Below are positions 1 through 8,863 of a stretch of 64,000 bases of DNA, one piece after another (position 1 is the first letter of the stretch; each line of letters opens with the position of its first letter). The notes below the pieces were generated by a model. The model was not told the origin of the DNA, ran no database searches, and was given only the letters and a program-made list of their open reading frames with translations. The translations under genes and the position numbers were made by a program. This DNA is from Acetobacter sacchari (lineage in GTDB: Bacteria > Pseudomonadota > Alphaproteobacteria > Acetobacterales > Acetobacteraceae): positions 124,001-188,000 of the forward strand of contig NZ_JAFVMF010000005.1 in assembly GCF_017377715.1 (NCBI RefSeq), written 5' to 3'.

Positions 1-142
1 TGACCAAGGGCCTCGTTGATCAGCACGAGATTTTATCCGTTCGCGCGTGGTTCACGGGCGAGTTTCTCTGCTACGCCCGGCATTGTTGCCGCGACCAGCT
101 TGAGTGTTTCCGTCTGGCCGGATGATGTTCTAAGCTGCAGAC

Positions 143-406
143 ATGCCGAACGAACCAAATTACGCCCGTCGTCTTGCAATCATCGCCGCGTCCATCATGG
201 GCGGGTTTGCGCTGATCGTCATCGATGGATGGACGCTGATCTATGATACAGGGTTGCTCGAAGGATGGGCAGTGTGGACACTGCATCGGTTGCCGCTGGT
301 CATAGGTGTAGCGTTGTTGCTTTACGGTTTCGCGCTGATGCGTAAACCGGTTGCCTATGACCCCTCACAGGGGCCGGACGATATCGACAATATCGATGGC
401 GCCTGA
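143..406 (+). CDS. Small two-helix membrane protein, unknown function
   Basis: This 87-residue protein has two hydrophobic segments, at about residues 9-33 and 50-66, with a basic N-terminus and an acidic, glycine-poor tail rich in Asp and Pro. This suggests a small inner-membrane protein with two helices. I do not recognise a family. Codon use, with G or C at third positions, looks like a real gene, and competing frames over the same bases give arginine- and serine-rich sequence. No strong Shine-Dalgarno precedes the ATG. Its neighbour downstream is a stretch without a convincing gene, so context says nothing about its role. Confidence 0.5.
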   Translation: MPNEPNYARRLAIIAASIMGGFALIVIDGWTLIYDTGLLEGWAVWTLHRLPLVIGVALLLYGFALMRKPVAYDPSQGPDDIDNIDGA

Positions 407-1222
407 CCAGCGTCTGTCGGGTTGATCTTATGCTGGCGGCGTTCAGGCGAGGACGACACTTTTTTGCACTGTATCCGACCGGGGCTCGCATGATAAGGCG
501 CGGGCCGGGACCGTTCTCCGGTCGTTCGGGATATCGGCGCGATATCTAGGCGCGGCAATATTTCCGACCAGACTGAGGTTGATATGTTTTCGTGCTCTTC
601 CTTCATGAGGCAGAGCGGAAAACCCCTTGTGAACACAATGACGCGTTCGTCTAGGCCGTGTTTACTGATTTCCGAATTCAGCAACACGGCACTGTCGTGA
701 GATCGATTGCCGATGCCTACCCTCACACTATTTCTGAGAGTCAAAGGATTTTTGATATCAGCCCAGAGGAACGCACGAAGTTTTTAGCTTTGCTAGGTTG
801 TTTCCAACGAGTTTGTCCGTGATCGGCTCAATTTCTTGCCCCTGAAGCGCGCCATGCTGCCCCGGCAGAATGACGAATTTCTTTTGTCCTCTCCCGACGA
901 GATTCTCGACAATGCTCGCCCGTGGCTCATCGTCGATGATATTCACACATCACCGAGCGCCGTGCAGGGGAAACATCAAACGAGCATTCTCCTTGCCCGA
1001 GCCTGGCCTATACCTGTTTTCGGATGAGGGGACTGTCTAGAGCAACATATTTCGTGATCGGTACGATGTTTCGTTCGCAGAGCGCACGCGGCCAGCGTCG
1101 AAAACCATGCTCGCCGGAGTCACTTCGGTTCGATATACGGACGAACCTCGTGCAAGGCCTGCGCGCGGCCGCTCCCGAAGCGCTGTTCGGAGATGGAGGC
1201 GGCAAGCAGGGTTTTCGTAAAA
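407..1222. other. 816-base stretch with no convincing gene; possible decayed coding sequence
   Basis: The stretch is visibly less G+C-rich than the flanks between about 540 and 1010. The minus strand shows two short open stretches with ordinary protein-like composition (about 946-758 and 744-550) in different frames, interrupted by stops. This could be the remains of a frameshifted gene, but I recognise no family. Nothing else is seen. Confidence 0.3.
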
Positions 1223-1867
1223 TTACGCCGCGAAAGGTAGCTTCTTGGCGAACGCCGACAGTTTGTGGCGCCTCAGTTCCGAGCGAGCTTTGGCTCCGGT
1301 TTCCATGTAGTTAAGCTGAATCGTATAGCGCGGGCCGACATAGCGGCGGTGACCGTGCCATGTGGTCGGACCATTCGGGAATACTAGCAACGTTCCATTA
1401 ACCGGCGGAACTTCGACTGCGTAATTCTCCACGTCGTCTGGGCCGCGCAGCAGGCGCAGGCACCCCTCCTGCCGTTCGAAAGCCGCGCTCGACGGGTTAA
1501 GGTACAAAAGTACGGTGACGCGTTTGGCGTCGGAATCGCGATGAATGCGACCGTCCTTCTCGCGAGTGCGTCCGCGCAGGGTGAGCATCGTCGGCGCGTC
1601 GGCAAGGTCGAGGCCGAATTTGGCGGCGATGGCGTCTCGCAGGACGTCGCCCTGCAACTGCTCGACCAGATTGTTCACCAGCGGCGCGAGGCTCAGTGAT
1701 TCTGGCGGGAATGAACCGCCGGACGACATCGCCGGCAGAGACGCGAACACGGCGTCCAGATCTTCCGGCCGGATGAAGTTTTTCACGACGACATGCGGAA
1801 ACGGCTGGTCGGAGACTGGCGTGGCGGCAAGGGCCGCAAAATCGGGCTGAACTGAAGCGACGACCAT
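1223..1867 (-). CDS. 2-oxoglutarate/Fe(II)-dependent oxygenase family protein
   Basis: The protein of 214 residues has the double-stranded beta-helix signature of 2OG-Fe(II) oxygenases. An HxD pair (H109, D111) lies in a segment that begins TREKDGRIHRD. A distal histidine (H171, or less likely H173) lies in a WHGH context. R180, nine residues after H171, would bind the 2-oxoglutarate carboxylate. The length fits single-domain prolyl-hydroxylase-like members. The substrate cannot be told from the sequence; relatives hydroxylate protein side chains or small molecules. It is on the same strand as tyrC and hpnL, about 190 bases downstream of tyrC, so it may be co-transcribed, but the gap makes that uncertain. 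Confidence 0.85.
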   Translation of the reverse strand: MVVASVQPDFAALAATPVSDQPFPHVVVKNFIRPEDLDAVFASLPAMSSGGSFPPESLSLAPLVNNLVEQLQGDVLRDAIAAKFGLDLADAPTMLTLRGRTREKDGRIHRDSDAKRVTVLLYLNPSSAAFERQEGCLRLLRGPDDVENYAVEVPPVNGTLLVFPNGPTTWHGHRRYVGPRYTIQLNYMETGAKARSELRRHKLSAFAKKLPFAA

Positions 1868-2059
1868 GATGCCTCTCTGTGCGACAGGGAGCGGGTCGAG
1901 CGAAGCCCGGCTGGCGCGTCCCTATATTGTCAGGCGCGGACCGGCGGAAACGCCGTCGTTGCGTCACGCCGACGATCATAAACCTGACGAAGGCGGCTGT
2001 CACATCGCCCCTCGCTCAGGACGACGCGCACGGCTTGTCCGGTTTGTTCTGGCAGTTTC

Positions 2060-2971
2060 TCAGGCCTGCTTGTTCTCGATCAGGCTCCGACGGATGCTGC
2101 GCCCGCGCTCGATCCTGTCGACGATGTAGCTCTCGTCGCCCCAGCGTATCGCGCGGGCCATCGCTTGCGCGTCCTCGGTGAAACGAGCCAGCATTTCGAG
2201 AATAGCGTCACGGTTAGACAGGAAAACATCCCGCCACATGACGGGATCGGAGGCGGCGATGCGCGTGAAGTCGCGGAAGCCGGACGCCGCGAAATCGAGC
2301 ACTTCGGAACGCGTTTCGTCGGCCAGATCGTCCGCCGTGCCGCAGATCGTGAACGCGAGCAGATGCGGCAGGTGGCTGACGATCGCACAGACCCGATCAT
2401 GATGTTCGGGGGTCATCGTCTTCGTGCGAGCGCCGCAAAGCCGCCACAACTCGGTGACGCGCGCTACCGCCTTCTCATCCGCGTCCGCCAGTGGGGTCAG
2501 CAGGCACCACCGGTTCTCGAACAAGGTCGCGAAGCCGGCGTCCGGGCCGGAATATTCCGTGCCAGCCATAGGATGGGCCGGAACATAGGCGACGTCGGGG
2601 CGCAGGAAAGGGCGTATCGCGTCGATGACCGACATCTTCGTCGAGCCTGTATCTGTCAGGATCGCGCCGGGGCGCATCGCGGGAAGGGCGGTCGCAGCGA
2701 CCTCGCCCATCGCGCCCACGGGCACGCACAGCATCACGCAATCGGCTTCGGACGCGGCCCAGGCGGCGTCTCCTGTCACCTCGTCCGCGATGCCGAGCGT
2801 CGTGACGCGTTCTCGAAACGCAGGATCGATCTCCACGGCGATCAAGCGCCGGGCGAGCGTCCCGGCCTGGCGCGCACGACGTAGCACCGATGAACCGATC
2901 AGGCCCGGCCCGATCACAGTGAGTGTGTCGAAGCACGGCTCGATCGCCTGAGGAAGTGAATCAGCCGACAC
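2060..2971 (-). CDS. tyrC: Prephenate/arogenate dehydrogenase (cyclohexadienyl dehydrogenase)
   Basis: This enzyme oxidatively decarboxylates prephenate or arogenate in tyrosine synthesis, using NAD(P)+. A Rossmann motif GPGLIG is at residues 21-26. The catalytic-region HPMAGTE has its histidine at about 133, and the helical C-terminal dimerisation domain contains the conserved SHLPHLLA stretch. The length of about 303 residues is normal. I chose the GTG at 2971 because it has GGAG eight bases upstream and overlaps the end of hpnL by 11 bases, which implies translational coupling. The frame stays open further upstream, but that part reads as arginine- and cysteine-rich noise. TyrC versus TyrA specificity for arogenate or prephenate is not decided by sequence alone. 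Confidence 0.9.
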   Translation of the reverse strand: MSADSLPQAIEPCFDTLTVIGPGLIGSSVLRRARQAGTLARRLIAVEIDPAFRERVTTLGIADEVTGDAAWAASEADCVMLCVPVGAMGEVAATALPAMRPGAILTDTGSTKMSVIDAIRPFLRPDVAYVPAHPMAGTEYSGPDAGFATLFENRWCLLTPLADADEKAVARVTELWRLCGARTKTMTPEHHDRVCAIVSHLPHLLAFTICGTADDLADETRSEVLDFAASGFRDFTRIAASDPVMWRDVFLSNRDAILEMLARFTEDAQAMARAIRWGDESYIVDRIERGRSIRRSLIENKQA

Positions 2972-4052
2972 GCGTCGTCTCCACTGAATTGGCCGGTTCG
3001 TTGGCTTGCAATGGCGCAGGAACGTCTGGCGCTGCGGCGACCGTCGCGCTTTCCCGACGCCGGAGCGCGCGCATTTCAAAACTCTGCCACAGCAGCAACA
3101 CGGGGACGCCGATGCACAGCTCGCGCCCCCGACGAAGCAGGGACAGGCCGAGCGACACAGACGGGTCAATACCGAACGCATGGCCTAGCGTCATGTAGGC
3201 TCCTTCCTGCACGCCAAGCCCGGCGGGCACGAGGAAGGAGGCTGACATGATGCCGCAGGTGACGCCCTCGATGGCGATGGAATCAGGAAAGTTGAGCTGC
3301 GCGCCGAGCAGACGATAGGTCAACCACAGAATTCCGGCGCTGCTGATCCAACCCAGCAGATGCAGGCTGGCGGAGGCCATGATCTGGCGCGGCTTCGACC
3401 ATGCCTCCTCCATCCGCTCCTGTATGGTGTCGGCGCCGTCCATCATGCTGTTCTGCCACTGTCCGGCGATGTGACGCCCGAGAAAACCAACGGCCTTTCG
3501 TACAGCGGCGCCGCCGCGCTGCTGCGTCCAGATGAAGCCGGCGACGCCGATCGTCAGCAGAAAGGCGCCGATCACGACAGGCTTAACCAGGGGATTCGCG
3601 CCGGCGCCGACGACCAGTAACGTCACGGCCAGCAATACGAAGACGATCTGCCCCAGAACCTCAGTCGTGATGTCCACGACATTGGCGCAGGCGGCTTCTG
3701 GCCATTCGACGACCGTGCGGCCCTTGCCGCCTGTGGAATGTTCGGGTGTGAGGCAGGTGGCGCGAATGCCCAGCACGATTCCGCCGAGCTGGGAGAAAGG
3801 CAGGCATGTCGCCGCCGCGTCTCGCACCAGGCGCGCCATCAGAAGATGTCTGTATGGCATCTTCGGGAAAGCGGCATTCCACGCGAGCGCCAGCAACGTG
3901 TCGACCAACAGTTGCGCGACCAGAGTCAGCACAAATCCGAGCACGCCGATCCGCGTCACAGCGTGCGCGACCGAGCCGAAGCCGCTCCATGCCATCGCGG
4001 CGGTGACGCCGGCCAGTCCCAGCAGGCTGAGCAGGATGGTAAGCTTCTTCAA
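2961..4052 (-). CDS. hpnL: HpnL-type integral membrane protein (UPF0104/lysylphosphatidylglycerol synthase TM domain family)
   Basis: The protein has about seven or eight hydrophobic segments and the family pattern seen in the flippase-like TM domain, including the late glycine-rich segment PAGLGVQEGAY. In hopanoid producers this family is the HpnL membrane protein, whose exact biochemical role is not settled. The start is uncertain. A TTG at 4052 gives LKKLTILLSLLG, a typical N-terminus of basic residues then hydrophobic, and it overlaps the stop of a short upstream frame as TTGA. An in-frame ATG at 4085 with GGGA about ten bases upstream is the alternative. The frame extends to 4319, but the extra sequence is arginine-rich and unlike coding sequence. 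It is divergent from hpnA and upstream of tyrC. Confidence 0.82.
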   Translation of the reverse strand: MKKLTILLSLLGLAGVTAAMAWSGFGSVAHAVTRIGVLGFVLTLVAQLLVDTLLALAWNAAFPKMPYRHLLMARLVRDAAATCLPFSQLGGIVLGIRATCLTPEHSTGGKGRTVVEWPEAACANVVDITTEVLGQIVFVLLAVTLLVVGAGANPLVKPVVIGAFLLTIGVAGFIWTQQRGGAAVRKAVGFLGRHIAGQWQNSMMDGADTIQERMEEAWSKPRQIMASASLHLLGWISSAGILWLTYRLLGAQLNFPDSIAIEGVTCGIMSASFLVPAGLGVQEGAYMTLGHAFGIDPSVSLGLSLLRRGRELCIGVPVLLLWQSFEMRALRRRESATVAAAPDVPAPLQANEPANSVETTRVG

Positions 4053-4273
4053 GGTTGGCAATCGTCCATCATGGCTGCAGCCCATCTCATGTCCCGCAGC
4101 GTGCGGCCAACCTCGTCGGGCGTGTCTGGGACGACGGATCGAAACGCAGCGTCGGTACCCGCGGGGCAGGCGCCGCCCCCGTCCAAAACCCGGCGAATTT
4201 CTCGGAGGGCGTCGGGTTCGGGGATAAAGCCGCATCGGATCGCCGATCCCGGTCGCCGGGCGGACTTCCGCGC
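4049..4273 (-). CDS. Possible short upstream coding sequence or gene fragment before hpnL
   Basis: A minus-strand frame of up to 74 residues, open after an in-frame TAA at 4276-4274, has ordinary protein composition: PEPDALREIRRV, and later PDTPDEVGRTLRDMRW. It stops at 4049-4051 in TTGA overlap with the hpnL TTG. There is no ATG or GTG near its beginning, only a TTG about 30 codons in, so it may be the tail of a frameshifted or truncated gene rather than a complete one. I do not recognise it. Confidence 0.25.
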   Translation of the reverse strand, partial: ARKSARRPGSAIRCGFIPEPDALREIRRVLDGGGACPAGTDAAFRSVVPDTPDEVGRTLRDMRWAAAMMDDCQP

Positions 4274-4566
4274 TTAAGGAGCCCAATATGGCGCCCGCAG
4301 GAAAAACTGGCACGCCCATTACACTACCCGCCTGCGGTGCGCCAGTCTCGGATAATTGGCGTCAGGTCGCCGTACTGACGAGGGTGCGGTCCAGAGCCTT
4401 GGCGCGCATCGGTGGCGTATCTCGCATGCGAAAAGGGCGGTCGTGGCCACTGGCGCACTTGCCGGAGATCGGGATAAGCATCGGGTCGCTGCATCAGTGC
4501 CGTGCGATGAACACGTACGGCCACGCGCACAAATAACCCACAATAACGCCCGGAGAGAAAGCGCTC

Positions 4567-5562
4567 ATGTCTCACCCAACTCTTGTGACGGGCGCCACGG
4601 GGTTCGTAGGCTCCGCCGTCGCCCGCAACCTGCTGGCGCGGGGCCACAACCTGCGTCTGATGGTCCGCGCGGGTAGCGACAGGCGGAATATAGACGGTCT
4701 TCAGGCTGAACTGGTCGAGGGCGATCTTTCCAATCCGGCGTCTTTCGTTCGCGCCGTCGACGGGTGTCGCTATGTCTTCCATGTCGCGGCGGATTATCGC
4801 CTGTGGGTGCCTGACCCTGCGCCGATGATGGCGGCCAACGTCGAGGGCACCCGGCTTTTGATGCTGGCTGCTTTGCGGGCGGGCGTCGAGCGGATCGTTT
4901 ACTGTTCGTCCGTCGCCGCGCTTGGCCTTATTGGGGACGGAACCAGCGCAGATGAGACGACGCCAGTGCATGAACACGGGGTCGTGGGCCTATATAAGAA
5001 GTCAAAATATCGTGCTGAACAGGAGGTGTTGCGTTTGACGCGCGACCGTGGCCTTCCTGCGGTGATCGTGAATCCGTCGACGCCGGTAGGCCCGCGCGAC
5101 GTCAAGCCGACTCCCACCGGGCAGATGATCCTCGACTGCGCGGCGGGACGGATGCCCGCCTATGTGGATACGGGCGTCAATATCGTCCACGTCGACGACG
5201 TGGCGGAGGGGCATGCGCTTGCGCTCGAACGCGGCGTCGTCGGCGAGAAATACATTCTTGGGGGCGAGAACTACCTTCTGGGCGATCTGTTTCGCATGGT
5301 GTCTGAGATCGCAGGCGTAAAGCCGCCCAGGATCAGTCTGCGGCAGGAAGTCATCTGGCCGGTTGCAGTCGTTTCGGAGTGGCTTTCGCGGCGCTTCGGG
5401 GTTGAGCCCCGCGTCACCCGCGAGATGCTGGCGATGTCGCGCAAGAAGATGTTCTTCTCGTCGGACAAGGCGATCCGGGATTTGGGTTACGCACCCCGTC
5501 CGGCTCGGGAGGCTGTGGCTGACGCCGTCGCATGGTTCCGGGAAGCTGGAATGCTTGGCTAG
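4567..5562 (+). CDS. hpnA: Hopanoid-associated sugar epimerase/NAD-dependent dehydratase HpnA
   Basis: HpnA belongs to the extended short-chain dehydrogenase (NAD-dependent epimerase/dehydratase) family. The NAD-binding motif TGATGFVG is at residues 8-15, and the catalytic YxxxK pair is Y143 and K147, preceded by the SSVAALG serine segment. The length of 331 residues is typical of the HpnA group. The ATG at 4567 follows a GGAGAG ribosome binding site. In hopanoid loci it is proposed to act on the sugar of the hopanoid head group; that role is from family context, not shown directly. It is the first gene of the plus-strand run hpnA-hpnB-hpnCD-hpnE-shc-hpnG, so the 250 bases upstream should hold the divergent promoters for it and hpnL. 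Confidence 0.93.
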   Translation: MSHPTLVTGATGFVGSAVARNLLARGHNLRLMVRAGSDRRNIDGLQAELVEGDLSNPASFVRAVDGCRYVFHVAADYRLWVPDPAPMMAANVEGTRLLMLAALRAGVERIVYCSSVAALGLIGDGTSADETTPVHEHGVVGLYKKSKYRAEQEVLRLTRDRGLPAVIVNPSTPVGPRDVKPTPTGQMILDCAAGRMPAYVDTGVNIVHVDDVAEGHALALERGVVGEKYILGGENYLLGDLFRMVSEIAGVKPPRISLRQEVIWPVAVVSEWLSRRFGVEPRVTREMLAMSRKKMFFSSDKAIRDLGYAPRPAREAVADAVAWFREAGMLG

Positions 5563-5736
5563 AAAATCGGCCATAACTAACCTTTGATCCTTACGTTTCC
5601 GAGTCCCCCGGACGGCGACATTCACGGTCATCTGATCGCGCTGCTCGGGGGCGTTCATGAAGCACGGATTCCGCCGAATCTCTGAAAGCTTCAGCATCGA
5701 GCTTTTCCACATAGCCCCTATCAAGGACAAAGTCCG

Positions 5737-6909
5737 ATGGCCACGATATTGGCTGCGGTGTGCGCGCTTGTTTGGATCGCGCTCATTTTCTTTCACGGAC
5801 GCTTCTGGCAGGCGGGACCGATTCTGCAACCGGCCTCACCCGACACGGGATCGCATGGAGCGCCTCCGGTCGTTGTGGTCGTACCTGCGCGTGATGAGGC
5901 TGAATCCATTCAGGCCTGTATCGCGTCTCTGCTGACTCAGGATTACGCAGGCTTCCTGCGCGTCGTGCTGACCGACGACAACAGCGCGGATGGAACAGGC
6001 GCTTTGGCCCGCGCGCTGCCTGACCCCGACGGGCGGCTGACCGTTGTGAACGGGCGACCCAGACCTGCAGGCTGGAGCGGTAAGCTTTGGGCGGTGGAGC
6101 AGGGCGTGTCGCGCGCGCAGGAAATCCTGCATGCGGCCAATCTGCCGACAGATGGTTACATCCTGCTGACCGATGCGGATATCGAGCATGATCCGATCCA
6201 CCTTGCGACCCTGGTCGCCAAAGCGGAGACGGAGAATCTCGACATGGTGTCGGAGATGGTGGAACTGAACTGCGAGAGCGCGGCTGAGCGTGCGTTGGTG
6301 CCTGCGTTCGTGTATTTTTTTGCGCTGCTCTACCCGTTCGCCCTCGTCAACGATCGACGCCACGCAATGGCGGCGGCGGCTGGGGGCACGATTCTGATTC
6401 GTCGTACGGCGCTCGATCGGATCGGCGGAATTACGGCGCTGCGCGGCGCACTGATCGACGATTGCACACTTGCGGCGCATGTGAAGCGGTCGGGCGGCGG
6501 GCTGTATCTTGGACACTCACGTATGGCCCGTTCGATTCGTCCCTATCCCAACGCGAGCGACGTCTGGCGAATGATCGCCCGCACGGCGTACGTGCAGCTT
6601 CGTTACTCGCCATGGCTTCTGGTCGGGACAGTGCTTGCGATGGTGGTGACGTGGATCGCGCCGATGGGGCTGGCGCTTTTCACGCATGGTGCGCCACGTT
6701 TCGTCGGGCTGATCGTATGGATCGTGCTGATGGCGTCGTTTCTGCCGACGCTTCGCCGTTTTCGCATATCGCCTCTATGGGCGCTGGCTTTGCCGTTCGT
6801 GTCGATCTTCTATACAGCCGCGACGATCGGGTCCGCGATCGATCATCATCGCGGACGCGGCGTGAGGTGGAAAAACCGCGCCTACACCGATGCTCAGCAT
6901 GATCGGTGA
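5737..6909 (+). CDS. hpnB: Hopanoid biosynthesis glycosyltransferase HpnB
   Basis: This is a family 2 glycosyltransferase of 390 residues. A short N-terminal hydrophobic helix is followed by the GT-A fold, with VVVVPARDEA at about residues 46-55, DDNSADGT at 80-87 and the metal-binding DAD at 146-148. Three hydrophobic segments near the C-terminus (about 288-310, 325-345 and 347-370) would anchor it in the inner membrane. Members of this group are called HpnB and always sit in hopanoid loci; they are thought to glycosylate the C35 hopanoid side chain, but the donor sugar is not evident here. It lies 174 bases after hpnA, a gap in which I see no gene. Confidence 0.92.
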   Translation: MATILAAVCALVWIALIFFHGRFWQAGPILQPASPDTGSHGAPPVVVVVPARDEAESIQACIASLLTQDYAGFLRVVLTDDNSADGTGALARALPDPDGRLTVVNGRPRPAGWSGKLWAVEQGVSRAQEILHAANLPTDGYILLTDADIEHDPIHLATLVAKAETENLDMVSEMVELNCESAAERALVPAFVYFFALLYPFALVNDRRHAMAAAAGGTILIRRTALDRIGGITALRGALIDDCTLAAHVKRSGGGLYLGHSRMARSIRPYPNASDVWRMIARTAYVQLRYSPWLLVGTVLAMVVTWIAPMGLALFTHGAPRFVGLIVWIVLMASFLPTLRRFRISPLWALALPFVSIFYTAATIGSAIDHHRGRGVRWKNRAYTDAQHDR

Positions 6910-6977
6910 CGTTCGAAACGTCTGTCGTCATAGCTGCGCTGTAGGCAGCGGCGCGGCGAGGGTGTAAAGCACCCGCG

Positions 6978-8861
6978 ATGTCGCACGAGCCCCAAAATTT
7001 TGAAAAAGAGAGCAGCGCTGGCGCCGAGCCGGTCGATCCGGCGGCGCCTGACGTAGCCATCGATCCTTGGCGCGCGCCGGACGTGTCGTCCGGCAAGGGC
7101 GAAGGCGACGAGAATTTTCCCGTAGGCTCGATCCTGTTCCCGAAGGTTCTTCGGGAGCATGTGCACGCCTATTACAAGTTCGCGCGAATCAGCGACGACG
7201 TGACCGACAGTTCTCTGCTCTCGCCGGAAGAGAAGGTCGCCCGTCTCGACGCGATGGAGGCGATCCTCCGCGGCGAAGCGGAGGCTCCGGATCGCGCGGA
7301 TTCCGGCTCCTGCGCCACACTTCGCGTGAGCCTGCTGCGAACGGGTCTGCCGTTCGAGGTCGCGACCGATCTGCTGGTCGCGTTTCGGCAGGACGCCACG
7401 AAGGCGCGTTACGACACCTTCGCGGAACTGCTGGATTACTGCCGTTACTCCGCGAATCCCGTTGGCCGCTTTCTTCTTCTTCTACACGGCGAGCACGAGC
7501 GGACTTTCCCTGCGTCCGACGCGCTTTGCACCTCGTTGCAAATCCTGAATCACTTGCAGGACTGCAAGGAAGATCTGCGGACGCTGAAGCGCAGCTACCT
7601 GCCGCTCGACTTTCTGGCGCTCCATGGCCTCGACGCAGACGCGGTTCTTGCGACGCACATGTCGCCGAAATTGCGCGCAGTGTTCGACGCGCTGCTCGAC
7701 GAGGTGGATGCGCTCAATGAAAAGGCGGCCGGGCTGGTTTCGCTCGTGCACGACCGGCGGATGCGTATGTATTGCGGCGCAGTCATCAATCTGGCCTTTC
7801 GCCTGGCTGCGCGACTGCGCAAGGGTGATCCGCTGGCCGATCGGGTGGCTCCGGGGCGGGCTGACTTCGCCCGCGCCGGTCTCGCGGCCGCAGCAGCCTG
7901 TCGTGCTGTGGCGAGCCGTAAGGGCGCTGGCGCCAGCTCTGCCGAAGGGAACGACATGAACGCAGCGAAGATGGCGCAGCCGCTTGGTTGCGGAGTGGGG
8001 GACCTCGCGCGGGTCGAGGGTATTGTGCTGCAGGCGGGAACGTCTTTTGCCGCTGGCATGCGCGTGCTTCCGGAAGAGCGACGTTTCGGCATGTACGCGG
8101 TCTACGCGTTCTGCCGCATCGTTGACGACATTGCGGACGGCGACGCCGCTCCGTCTCGCCCCGGAGCAGAGGGCGAAGCCGATCGGGTCGCGCAGCTCGA
8201 CGCGTGGAGGGCGCGCGTTGCGCGTCTGTTCGCGGAGCCTGAAGCTGGTGTGGCGGAAGACTCGTTGGACCGCGTCCTGCGCGCCACGATCCGGCGTTTC
8301 GATCTGCGGCAGGCTGATTTTGAAGCGATCATCGACGGCATGGCGATGGACGCGTGCGGACCGGTCGTGGCGCCGGATGAGGCGACCCTCGATCTGTATT
8401 GCGACCGTGTGGCGTCAGCTGTCGGCCGTCTGTCCGTCCGGGTGTTCGGAGATGCGTCCGAGATGGCGGACAAGGTCGCGTTCCATCTGGGACGTGCGCT
8501 GCAGTTGACCAACATCCTGCGCGACATCGAAGAAGACGCCCGTCTGGGCCGACTTTATCTGCCGCGTGAATTGTTGACCCGCTATGACGTGCCGCTGGAG
8601 CCGCGCAAGGCGCTGACGGCTCCGGGGCTTGCAGGCGTCGCGACAGTGCTTGCCTTTCGCGCGGACGACCATTTCCGTCAGGCCTTCGTCGCGATGGCGA
8701 AGTGTGATCGTCGCGCCATGATCCCGGCGCGAATGATGGGCGGCTCCTACGCCGCGATTCTCAAGGCGCTGCGTCAGCGGGGCTGGGCGGATATCGCGCG
8801 ACCCATCCGGGTCGGCAAGTTTCGCAAGATCGCCGGCATGGCGCGCGCGTTCGTCGCCTGA
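6978..8861 (+). CDS. hpnC-hpnD: Fused HpnC-HpnD: hydroxysqualene synthase plus presqualene diphosphate synthase
   Basis: One uninterrupted frame of 627 residues encodes two trans-isoprenyl diphosphate synthase (phytoene/squalene synthase) domains. Residues about 35-315 match HpnC, with aspartate motifs DDVTD at 73-77 and DCKED at 195-199. Residues about 335-627 match HpnD, with DDIAD at 383-387 and DIEED at 516-520. By family knowledge HpnD joins two farnesyl diphosphates to presqualene diphosphate and HpnC converts that to hydroxysqualene. In other bacteria these are normally two adjacent genes. The linker (about 316-334) is alanine/serine-rich and contains an internal ATG at 7956 that would start a normal-length 301-residue HpnD. 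Both aspartate motifs look intact in each half, so both activities are expected. hpnE follows two bases after the stop. Confidence 0.93.
   Translation: MSHEPQNFEKESSAGAEPVDPAAPDVAIDPWRAPDVSSGKGEGDENFPVGSILFPKVLREHVHAYYKFARISDDVTDSSLLSPEEKVARLDAMEAILRGEAEAPDRADSGSCATLRVSLLRTGLPFEVATDLLVAFRQDATKARYDTFAELLDYCRYSANPVGRFLLLLHGEHERTFPASDALCTSLQILNHLQDCKEDLRTLKRSYLPLDFLALHGLDADAVLATHMSPKLRAVFDALLDEVDALNEKAAGLVSLVHDRRMRMYCGAVINLAFRLAARLRKGDPLADRVAPGRADFARAGLAAAAACRAVASRKGAGASSAEGNDMNAAKMAQPLGCGVGDLARVEGIVLQAGTSFAAGMRVLPEERRFGMYAVYAFCRIVDDIADGDAAPSRPGAEGEADRVAQLDAWRARVARLFAEPEAGVAEDSLDRVLRATIRRFDLRQADFEAIIDGMAMDACGPVVAPDEATLDLYCDRVASAVGRLSVRVFGDASEMADKVAFHLGRALQLTNILRDIEEDARLGRLYLPRELLTRYDVPLEPRKALTAPGLAGVATVLAFRADDHFRQAFVAMAKCDRRAMIPARMMGGSYAAILKALRQRGWADIARPIRVGKFRKIAGMARAFVA
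7945..7958 (+). promoter_or_regulatory. Candidate internal ribosome binding site and start codon for separate HpnD
   Basis: An AAGGGA sequence lies five bases before an in-frame ATG (codon 327 of the fused gene). Translation from it would give a free HpnD of about 301 residues with its own N-terminus. Whether it is used cannot be told from sequence. Confidence 0.4.
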
Positions 8862-8863
8862 TC

